16,834 nucleotides of DNA, taken from positions 1 through 16,834 of the forward strand of contig JBAYUX010000030.1 in NCBI GenBank assembly GCA_041674865.1, read 5' to 3'. Shown here one piece after another: positions 6,499-12,500 of this stretch. This stretch comes from CALREA01 sp041674865 (GTDB taxonomy: Bacteria > Patescibacteriota > Gracilibacteria > UBA1369 > UBA12463). The first letter of the stretch is position 1; each line of letters starts with the position of its first letter. The notes under the pieces are model-generated. The model was not told where the DNA came from and searched no databases. It was given only the letters and a program-made list of their open reading frames with translations. The position numbers and the translations under genes are program-made.

Positions 6499-9102
6499 AT
6501 GACTCTCACTATTTTATTTTCAATTGTTGGCGGTTACGCGCTCTTCGCTATCCTCGTTATTCTCACTCGTTGGTTTATCATTTTTCAGCAGTATCGTGTT
6601 CGACTTACTCAGAAGTGGGTTGTTCTTGCGGTACGAGTTCCGAAAGAAAATGAACTTGGCCCGATTGCGGCTGAGCAGATTCTGACGACATTTCACAGTA
6701 TCAATAAAGAATTGAGTTTTTTTGATATGCTGCTTGGTCGAATGCCTGAACAGATTAGTTTGGAAATTGCGAATATTAATAATGTGATGAGCTTCTATGT
6801 TGTTTGCCCGCTACGACTTCGAAATCTCGTCGAGGGACAGATTTATGCTCAATACCCAAGTGTTGAAATTGAGAGAGTAGAGGATTATTCAGATTCTCGA
6901 TATGGCAGGCTTATGAAAAAACGAGGTGGAACCGAGGATGCTGATCGATATGCCTTTTTTGAGAATGGTGTTGGTGTCGAAATGGAACTTGAGGGTCCAG
7001 ATTTTGATCCTATTAAGCGATATCCGCAGTTTGAAGATCGTATTGCTCGCGTCTACGTCGATCCAATGGCTGGTATCACTTCTGCGCTCGCGAATCTCAA
7101 CAACCCAAATGATCAGGTATGGCTCCAGCTTGTGATGCGCCCGCTCGCGGACAAGTGGCGTCTCTGGTATACCCGATCGGCTTGGATTATGAATCAGGGC
7201 GTTTTTGGTAATATTGAAATTCTTCAGGATCGGTATGCCGATATTCTCTGTACTCGAAAGATCTATCTTCGTGCCATCTTTTTTCCATTGTATTTTATCT
7301 TTTGGGTGAAGGCTGTTTTTTCCGGCACAGGTAAAGACCCATTTGCCGTTCTTTCAGCCGAGAAGGCTGACCTCCTCGATGAAGCGACTTCCAAAATGCA
7401 CGAGAAGGAAACTGCTGATTCTGCCCGTATGGATAAGATCGTGAAGCTTCTTTATGAGGTAAATATGCGTGTTGTCTATGTGCCAAAAGAAAAAAACGAG
7501 GCTACCGATGAGGCGAAATTGCAGGAAATTCTTGGCTCGTTTAAACAGTTCAACTTGCCATTCTTGAATGGAATCACTGATCGAGAATTTATTATGGATA
7601 GGTCGATAGTTGAAAAGTTCCGTATGCGATGGATGAAGGATCCATTTGTCTTGAATAGTGAAGAGCTTGCGACGATTTGGCATCTTCCAAATCAGCTCGT
7701 TCAAACACCTTCTATTGCCTGGGTTCGTTCCCGAAAATTGGAGCCACCTTCCGATTTACCAACACCAAAGACGGTTGATCTCAGCGATCTTACGCTTCTT
7801 GGAAAGACCGACTTCCGAAGTAATCATCAGGAGTTTGGTGTTATGAGCGAAGATCGACGACGACATGTCTACGTCATTGGTAAGACGGGCATGGGTAAGT
7901 CCACGCTTCTCGAAAATATGATTTATACAGATATTCTCGCAGGAAAGGGTGTTGGTGTTATCGACCCGCACGGCGATCTTGCTGACCGTATTCTCGACTT
8001 CATTCCGTCGCATCGCACGAATGATGTGGTGATTATCGATCCTTCCGACCGTGAGTTCCCAGTTGCCTTCAATATGCTTGATAATATCGACGAGAGCCTT
8101 ACCTCTATTGTCAGCTCTGGACTTATTGGTATCTTTAAAAAAATCTATGCCGAGAGCTGGGGTCCACGTCTTGAGCATATTCTTCGAAATACCATTTTGA
8201 CGCTTCTGGACAATCAAAATGCAACGATGCTCGGTATTACTCGTATGCTCCAGGACAAAGAGTTCCGCGAGAAGATGATTCGAAAAGTTGAGGATCCAGT
8301 TGTGAAAAATTTCTGGCTGCATGAGTTTGATAAGCTGAGCGAGAAGCAGCGAATGGATGCTATTTCTCCAATTCTCAACAAGGTTGGGCAGTTCCTTTCG
8401 AGTTCTATTGTTCGTAATATTGTTGGTCAGCCAAAGAGTGAGATCGACCTTCGATATGCGATGGATCACCAGCGAATTATTATCGTGAAATTGCCGAAGG
8501 GAACGATCGGTGAGGATAACTCAGCGCTTCTCGGTTCGATGATTATTACGAAGTTCCAGCTCGACGCCATGAGCCGTGCGAATATTCCTGAACGCGATCG
8601 TGTCGATTTCTACCTCTACGTGGATGAGTTCCAGAACTTTGCCACTGATGCGTTTGCCACGATTCTTTCCGAGGCCCGAAAGTATAAGCTCAATCTTACG
8701 ATCGCCAACCAATATATCGCTCAGATGCCCGAGACGGTTCGTGATGCGGTCTTTGGTAACGTTGGAACGGTTGTTTCCTTCCAGCTCGGATTTGACGACG
8801 CTCAGCTCATTTCTTCTCAGTTTGGTGAAGAGGTTATGCCGCCAGACCTCGTCTCTTTGAATCGTTATACCGCTTATACGAAACTCCTGATCGACGGTAT
8901 GCCATCCAAGACCTTCTCAATGTTATCTCTTCCGCCTGTTGACGTGGATCCAGATCCATCTCGTCGTGAGAAGATTATCAAAATTGCTCGTGAAAGATTC
9001 ACCCAACCACGTGATGTTGTGGAAGATAAGATTCGAAGGTGGTCGAATAATACTCTCGGCGGGAATGGTGAAAAGGGAGAGAAGGGAGAGAAGGGGGCTT
9101 AG
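6499..9102 (+). CDS. VirD4/TraG-like membrane-anchored ATPase
   Basis: An 867-residue protein of the type IV secretion coupling-protein / FtsK-HerA superfamily. Residues 4-28 form a membrane helix, and a second hydrophobic segment lies near 258-274. The cytosolic part has Walker A GKTGMGKST (461-469), followed by VGVIDPHGDLADRI, and a Walker B strand YLYVDEFQNFAT (705-716) with Asp709-Glu710. Related stand-alone ATPases are common in CPR genomes, where they are thought to move DNA or serve pilus-like machines; the substrate here is unknown. No relaxase, VirB4 or pilin genes are in the window. The C-terminus ends in a GEK tandem repeat (GEKGEKGEKGA). Starts 24 nt after ruvX with a candidate promoter of its own; a GC-rich terminator follows at 9148. 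Confidence 0.85.
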   Translation: MTLTILFSIVGGYALFAILVILTRWFIIFQQYRVRLTQKWVVLAVRVPKENELGPIAAEQILTTFHSINKELSFFDMLLGRMPEQISLEIANINNVMSFYVVCPLRLRNLVEGQIYAQYPSVEIERVEDYSDSRYGRLMKKRGGTEDADRYAFFENGVGVEMELEGPDFDPIKRYPQFEDRIARVYVDPMAGITSALANLNNPNDQVWLQLVMRPLADKWRLWYTRSAWIMNQGVFGNIEILQDRYADILCTRKIYLRAIFFPLYFIFWVKAVFSGTGKDPFAVLSAEKADLLDEATSKMHEKETADSARMDKIVKLLYEVNMRVVYVPKEKNEATDEAKLQEILGSFKQFNLPFLNGITDREFIMDRSIVEKFRMRWMKDPFVLNSEELATIWHLPNQLVQTPSIAWVRSRKLEPPSDLPTPKTVDLSDLTLLGKTDFRSNHQEFGVMSEDRRRHVYVIGKTGMGKSTLLENMIYTDILAGKGVGVIDPHGDLADRILDFIPSHRTNDVVIIDPSDREFPVAFNMLDNIDESLTSIVSSGLIGIFKKIYAESWGPRLEHILRNTILTLLDNQNATMLGITRMLQDKEFREKMIRKVEDPVVKNFWLHEFDKLSEKQRMDAISPILNKVGQFLSSSIVRNIVGQPKSEIDLRYAMDHQRIIIVKLPKGTIGEDNSALLGSMIITKFQLDAMSRANIPERDRVDFYLYVDEFQNFATDAFATILSEARKYKLNLTIANQYIAQMPETVRDAVFGNVGTVVSFQLGFDDAQLISSQFGEEVMPPDLVSLNRYTAYTKLLIDGMPSKTFSMLSLPPVDVDPDPSRREKIIKIARERFTQPRDVVEDKIRRWSNNTLGGNGEKGEKGEKGA

Positions 9103-9147
9103 GCTGTTTAGAGTGTGATATGATTTTCCCTGATAAGCGGGGACTTA

Positions 9148-9171
9148 CGCCTCCGCGCGGAGGCGGCTTTT
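9148..9171 (+). terminator. Rho-independent terminator after the ATPase gene
   Basis: A perfect 18-nt palindrome (9148-9165) gives a 7-bp stem, CGCCTCC with GGAGGCG, around a GCGC loop, followed by GC and TTTT. It closes the rplI-ruvX-ATPase unit 45 nt after the stop codon. Confidence 0.7.
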
Positions 9172-9182
9172 AAGGCTGAATC

Positions 9183-9211
9183 TTGACATATTCACAAATT
9201 AAGTGTAATAT
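9183..9211 (+). promoter_or_regulatory. Sigma-70 type promoter of the DGR target-like gene
   Basis: Consensus -35 TTGACA (9183-9188), a 17-nt spacer, and -10 TAATAT (9206-9211). Transcription would start near 9218, giving a leader of about 34 nt before the ATG at 9252. It lies just after a terminator, so the downstream gene is an independent unit. Confidence 0.75.
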
Positions 9212-9251
9212 TAGCACATCAGTTTCTAAAAGATAATAAACCCCCTAAAGC

Positions 9252-10112
9252 ATGTCTACTCCCTACGAAGGTCCAGAAAATCGTATCGACCCGAAAAATA
9301 AACTTTTCACTCCTGACCAAGAGGCTGCACGTGCCTTTGGCCGATTTGAAAAGCTCGATCCAGCTGACCGTCGAGAAGCCATTGCAACGGCAACCTTCCG
9401 TGAGGGCGACACAATGCGTGCAAAACTCACTCAGTATCTCGACCAGATCGAAGGTATCAAAACTCCTGAGCAGATAGAGCTCGTCAACAAAGTTGCAGCT
9501 CAATACGAATCAAGTGTTGCAACCTGGACGAAACTCAAAATTCCAACAGAAGGTATTCAGACAAAACAAGAAGTCACGGCTTGGCTTAACAGTCTTCCAG
9601 CGAAAACTCTCGAAAATCTTGCAGCCTACGGAGAGGTTCGCCTCAAGTTCATTCCTCCAAGAGAAGCCTTGGAACTTTTAGAAGCTATCAAGGGTCATAG
9701 CTATTGGGATGAGGGATGGAAAAACGTCGGAGCAAAAGAGTGGGAATTCGGTCTTACGGTCGATACTGAAGATATGCCACAAGATCCAAAAATATATTAT
9801 ATCAATGGGGTCGATAACAAAGATGGAACTCGAAAGAACGAGGCAATGGTTGATCTTTATGAGCAGAAATATCAGAATGAAGGATTGGATATTATGCCAC
9901 AGAAGGCTGCTGTTCCATCAGCTGCAGATGCCCTAGCTCAAGGAAAAGTACTTGATCGCAAATTTTATACTGCATTTAAGCGTCCAGAAGGAGCTGACGT
10001 CCTGCCGAACGCGTGCTTCGCCAATGGTCGGGTGGACTTGCTCAGGAACGATCCTGACAGTTCGAGCGGCAACTTGCGTGCGCGGCCTTGGGTGAGGGGA
10101 GAAAAAGTTTAG
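9252..10112 (+). CDS. Hypothetical protein with DGR variable-region-like C-terminus
   Basis: A 286-residue soluble protein with no signal peptide or membrane segment. The first 200 residues are mostly charged and helical and match no family I recognise. The last 38 residues differ: from Asp249 to Arg282 the DNA becomes markedly richer in G and C, and the protein reads as a variable-region type end (NACFANG...DLLRNDPD...GNLRARPWVR). Many codons there (TGC, GCC, CTC, AGC) are one or two adenine changes from TAC or AAC, as expected when a DGR mutates template adenines. The conserved NLRARPWV end resembles the fixed tail of DGR targets. A reverse transcriptase relic follows on the same strand. 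It has its own promoter and terminator. Function could be ligand binding through a C-type-lectin-like end, which is inference. Confidence 0.75.
   Translation: MSTPYEGPENRIDPKNKLFTPDQEAARAFGRFEKLDPADRREAIATATFREGDTMRAKLTQYLDQIEGIKTPEQIELVNKVAAQYESSVATWTKLKIPTEGIQTKQEVTAWLNSLPAKTLENLAAYGEVRLKFIPPREALELLEAIKGHSYWDEGWKNVGAKEWEFGLTVDTEDMPQDPKIYYINGVDNKDGTRKNEAMVDLYEQKYQNEGLDIMPQKAAVPSAADALAQGKVLDRKFYTAFKRPEGADVLPNACFANGRVDLLRNDPDSSSGNLRARPWVRGEKV
9996..10097 (+). repeat. Candidate DGR variable region (VR)
   Basis: The 3' end of the preceding gene, about 102 nt and visibly richer in G and C than the adenine-rich sequence before it. It ends in a fixed GC-rich stretch, GCGCGGCCTTGGGTGAGG (10080-10097), suitable as an initiation-of-mutagenic-homology segment. 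I found no second copy (template repeat) in this window on either strand, so the assignment rests on position, composition and codon pattern. Confidence 0.5.
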
Positions 10113-10166
10113 TTTTTGGTTTTTAACTTTTCCTTTCTCTTTTATTTTTTCTTCGTAATCTACTAA

Positions 10167-10208
10167 GATGCTGGTACGTGGTGAATAGCCACCTCAGCAT
10201 CTTTTTTT
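10167..10208 (+). terminator. Rho-independent terminator after the DGR target-like gene
   Basis: GATGCTG (10167-10173) pairs with CAGCATC (10195-10201). Inside it GTGG pairs with CCAC, and seven T residues follow (10202-10208). It lies 54 nt after the stop codon and should end the target transcript before the reverse transcriptase remnant. Confidence 0.75.
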
Positions 10209-10375
10209 GTTGGGGCTACCACAGCCTGTTTACTCTCAAAAAGACTTTGCATGAAAGAAGAAGTCTCGAGTAAATAATCAGCACATCTCCCCTCACGTTT
10301 GAGCCAGATAGACTCCTTGGTAGGGTGTAAAAAGCAAGCCAATGCCAGCACTGTGGTTGCGACTGCAGATGTGAT

Positions 10376-11268
10376 TTGTCTGAGTTTCAATATAAACTTG
10401 AAGAAAATCTTTATGGATTATTCAGTGATTTGGAAGCGGGACGTTATAAACACGGTTCGTATCGAACCTTTATGGTATGCGACAATAAGAGAAGAGAAGT
10501 GTCGGTATCGACCGTTCGAGATCGGGTAACTCATAGGCTGATATACGATTATTTGAATAAAATATACGACAAAACCTTCATCTATGACGCATGGTCATGC
10601 AGAGTTGGTAAAGGATTGACGGGGGCGATAGAGCGTGCTCAACAGTTTCTGAGGTCGTATCCGAAACGTTACATCTGGAGAGGGGATATTCGGAAATTTT
10701 TTGATAACGTGGATCAGGAAGTGTTGCTCCAGCTTCTTTCTCGAAGAGTGAAAGATGGGAGTGCTTACGGCTTGATGAGTGAAGTTATCAGGAGTTTTGC
10801 GCTCCACGCACGCACACACACACGGCGCGGGGCATGCCGATCGGGAATCTCACGAGTCAGATTTTCGCAAATGTGTATTTGAACGAGCTGGATCGATTTG
10901 TGAAGCATAGTTTGAAGCCATAGGAGTACATCCGATACGGTGACGACTTTATCTTAATTGCTGAGAAAAAAGAAGAGCTCGAGATTTTTCGTAATAAGGT
11001 GATTACTTTCCTTCGAGATTCTCTTGGGCTCGAGTTGAATGCGAAAAACGACAAAATTATTAAGGCTCGTCATGGTCTTCGATTTCTTGGCGTTATCATC
11101 TGGCCTCGTGGGAGAAAATTGAATACACGTTCAGTCGGACGCATACATACTCACCTGAATGAGAAAAATATTGCGAGTTATCGTGGATTACTGCTTAAGC
11201 ACATGTCCCAGAAGAAAAAAGAATTTCATTGGAAAATCTACGAAACATTTTTGTCAGAAATTTGTTAA
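10376..11268 (+). pseudogene. Broken DGR-type reverse transcriptase
   Basis: Remnant of a retroelement RNA-dependent DNA polymerase. The readable order is: EFQYKLEENLYGL near the start, RT1 (VSTVRDRVTHRLIYDYL), RT2 (AWSCRVGKGLTGAIERAQQF), RT3 (YIWRGDIRKFFDNVD), RT4 (GMPIGNLTSQIFANVYLNEL), RT5 (YIRYGDDFILIA) and RT7 (GLRFLGVIIWPRG), then the NIASYRGLLLKH thumb region. RT4 has the IGxxxSQ form typical of DGR enzymes, not the QGxxxSP form of group II introns. Three lesions are visible. The first 40-50 residues usual in the family are absent, with an in-frame stop at 10328. A frame change falls at a (CA)5 tract (10813-10823). An in-frame TAG lies at 10921-10923, just before the YGDD motif. Losing one CA unit would rejoin the frames. 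No TTG or ATG with a good leader supports the start at 10376; it only marks where homology begins. Confidence 0.85.
10813..10823 (+). repeat. CA dinucleotide tract at the frameshift
   Basis: Five CA units plus a final C, preceded by CGCACG. It lies exactly between the part of the reverse transcriptase read in one frame (up to motif 3) and the part read in another (motif 4 onward). A one-unit expansion by strand slippage would give the observed shift. Confidence 0.7.
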
Positions 11269-11310
11269 CTTTTTGTTACGAATTTGTAATAAATAATTTA
11301 ATATTTACGT

Positions 11311-11339
11311 TTTATATAAGCCATTTTTTGATGTATTAT
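11311..11339 (+). promoter_or_regulatory. Possible promoter of the PemK/MazF-like gene
   Basis: TTTATA (11311-11316), 17 nt, TATTAT (11334-11339). Both boxes are imperfect. The 94-nt gap around them is very AT-rich, so chance matches are likely. Start of transcription would be near 11346, about 17 nt before the ATG at 11363. Confidence 0.3.
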
Positions 11340-11362
11340 GGTTGATACCGTAATCAGAAAAA

Positions 11363-11743
11363 ATGGCGAAAGATTTTACAAATTGGCATAAATTTAAGGC
11401 CCAATTAGATAGCAGAAAAAGACCTCCAACATTCAGCGAAGGAGAGATCTGGTGGTGTTCCGTTGGGGTAAACGTAGGAGTCGAAGCTGATGGTAAGAAT
11501 CTCTATTTTGAGCGTCCGATTCTTATTATACGAAAATTTAATGACGAAATGCTTTGGGCGCTTCCACTCACATCAAAAATGAAAAAAGGTAGATTCTATT
11601 CTACTTTGGAAGTGAATGGAGTAATCGAAACAGTGATGCTATCTCAAATAAAAACTCTAAGTTCAAAACGTCTACAGAGGCCTATCGGAAAAATTAATAG
11701 ATATGCGCTAAAAAAGATTAAGCTGGCAGCAAGAATTTTATAA
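11363..11743 (+). CDS. PemK/MazF-family toxin-like protein
   Basis: A 126-residue protein of the PemK/MazF (CcdB-fold) family, whose known members are mostly ribosome-independent mRNA-cleaving endoribonucleases of type II toxin-antitoxin systems. Visible landmarks are the first strand GEIWWCSVG (27-35), the core strand ERPILIIRKF (50-59), PLTS (68-71) and LSQIKTLSSKRL (93-104). A 20-residue N-terminal extension precedes the usual start of the fold. No antitoxin gene lies next to it: upstream is the broken reverse transcriptase, downstream a convergent small RNA candidate. It may be an orphan toxin, a domesticated nuclease, or paired with something not encoded nearby. The ATG is preceded by an A-run, not by a Shine-Dalgarno motif. 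Confidence 0.82.
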   Translation: MAKDFTNWHKFKAQLDSRKRPPTFSEGEIWWCSVGVNVGVEADGKNLYFERPILIIRKFNDEMLWALPLTSKMKKGRFYSTLEVNGVIETVMLSQIKTLSSKRLQRPIGKINRYALKKIKLAARIL

Positions 11744-11744
11744 T

Positions 11745-11772
11745 TGAAAAGACTCCTCTTACGGAGGAGTCT
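11745..11772 (-). terminator. Rho-independent terminator of the minus-strand small RNA
   Basis: On the minus strand AGACTCCTC, a 5-nt loop and GAGGAGTCT form a perfect 9-bp stem that runs into TTTT. On the plus strand the hairpin is not followed by a T-run, so it favours termination of a minus-strand transcript. It begins 2 nt after the PemK/MazF-like stop codon. Confidence 0.65.
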
Positions 11773-11776
11773 AGTT

Positions 11777-11796
11777 GTGCTTTGCTAGCCATAATG
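11777..11796. repeat. Imperfect direct repeat, copy 1
   Basis: GTGCTTTGCTAGCCATAATG, matching 11866-11886 with a few changes. GCCATAATG is identical in both copies. Both copies lie inside the candidate small RNA, about 90 nt apart. Confidence 0.6.
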
Positions 11797-11865
11797 CCTA
11801 CATTCACAATAGCCGTAAGCTATAGATGTGAATGTAAGACCACGGAATCCTTGCGGAAACCTCGA

Positions 11866-11886
11866 GTGCCTTGGCTGGCCATAATG
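11866..11886. repeat. Imperfect direct repeat, copy 2
   Basis: Begins GTGCCTTGGCTGGCC and ends ATAATG; second copy of the element at 11777-11796. On the minus strand it starts almost exactly at the predicted transcription start of the small RNA. Confidence 0.6.
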
Positions 11887-11891
11887 TGCTT

Positions 11892-11920
11892 ATTTTATCA
11901 GAGTTGCCCTGGTAAGTCAA
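11892..11920 (-). promoter_or_regulatory. Promoter of the minus-strand small RNA
   Basis: On the minus strand: -35 TTGACT (11920-11915), 17 nt, -10 TAAAAT (11897-11892), with an extended -10 TGA immediately before it. Predicted start is near 11885. Confidence 0.65.
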
Positions 11921-11965
11921 AAAAACTCTCCGCCTTTGGCTTGTTTTTATCTTAGCTTTGAGCTA

Positions 11966-11993
11966 TTGACATTATTATTTTTGTTGTTATAAT
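11966..11993 (+). promoter_or_regulatory. Consensus promoter of the 12023 gene
   Basis: Both boxes are perfect: TTGACA (11966-11971), 16 nt, TATAAT (11988-11993). Start near 12000 leaves a leader of about 23 nt before the ATG. It is the best promoter in the window and is divergent from the small RNA promoter. Confidence 0.85.
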
Positions 11994-12022
11994 GGGCTTC
12001 TGTCTTTGTAACTCAACATTGT

Positions 12023-12490
12023 ATGGTACGTACTTCTCCTACTTCTGGTACTCAATCTGCTGTTAGTGCTGGCCCTGCAGTATCTCCTACTGCAAGTTCC
12101 GTATTTAGTCGTGAACATGCTCTTGAGTTTAATCGTCTCATGCCGAGAGTTCTTGTACGTAATTTTTCCCCAGAGTTGGCCGCTGATTTTGCAAAACTTA
12201 TTGAAGATGTGGCTGTTTTGACGCCGATTCAAAAAGTTTTACCAGCTGTTCTTGATAAGGTTCGGGCAAGTGTTTTTACTGCTCATTATGGGCCTCATAT
12301 GTCGACACTTGAGCGTACTTCGGATCGTGAACTTGCCGCTCATGCTCGCGCTGATGGAGCTAGAGATTCTCTTAAAACAATCCTTCTGACTCATTTTGCA
12401 AACGAGGCAATACAGCTCAAAATTGCACAGGCTTCCGTAGGTGCAACAATCGAAGAGACACGATCGTCTTTAGAGACAGTATCTGAATAG
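12023..12490 (+). CDS. Hypothetical protein, 155 aa
   Basis: I do not recognise this protein. The first 27 residues are low-complexity Ser, Thr, Ala, Pro and Gly, likely disordered. The rest (from about residue 28) looks mainly helical, with amphipathic stretches such as EFNRLMPRVLVRNF and LAADFAKLIEDVA. There is no signal peptide, membrane segment or cysteine. It is probably cytoplasmic and monocistronic, since it has its own perfect promoter and faces the end of pgk only 10 nt away. The strong promoter suggests an abundant product. Codon use is like that of the conserved genes, which supports a real gene, and the ATG lies a normal distance from the predicted start of transcription. Confidence 0.75.
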   Translation: MVRTSPTSGTQSAVSAGPAVSPTASSVFSREHALEFNRLMPRVLVRNFSPELAADFAKLIEDVAVLTPIQKVLPAVLDKVRASVFTAHYGPHMSTLERTSDRELAAHARADGARDSLKTILLTHFANEAIQLKIAQASVGATIEETRSSLETVSE

Positions 12491-12500
12491 ATATATTTTT

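Larger units (their letters stand above)
11745..11885 (-). ncRNA. Candidate structured small RNA (~140 nt)
   Basis: The gap between the toxin-like gene and the next gene holds a complete minus-strand transcription unit without an open reading frame of note: an extended -10 promoter (11892-11920), about 140 nt of sequence, and a perfect hairpin terminator. The central part folds into a strong hairpin: ACATTCACA pairs with TGTGAATGT and, after a 3-nt bulge, ATAGC pairs with GCTAT (11799-11836). Nearer the 5' end TCC and GGA flank a GCAA tetraloop. Two imperfect direct copies of a 20-21 nt element (CATTATGGC then AGC...) sit near the 5' end and before the terminator. I do not recognise it as tmRNA, 6S, SRP or RNase P RNA. 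Its 3' end converges on the toxin gene. Confidence 0.6.

Noticed and set aside
7756..8469. Long minus-strand open frame (237 codons) inside the ATPase gene
   Set aside because: Antisense to strongly conserved coding sequence including Walker A. The peptide has no recognisable family or start signal.
10279..10298. 11-nt match (GTGAGGGGAGA on the minus strand) to the end of the candidate variable region, possibly a template repeat remnant
   Set aside because: Similarity stops at 11 nt and the flanks share nothing with the variable region. About one such match is expected by chance over both strands of this window.
11745..11900. CRISPR array or tRNA in the repeat-bearing gap
   Set aside because: Only two imperfect repeat copies 90 nt apart, no regular spacers, and no cloverleaf with a T-loop GTTCRANNC motif.
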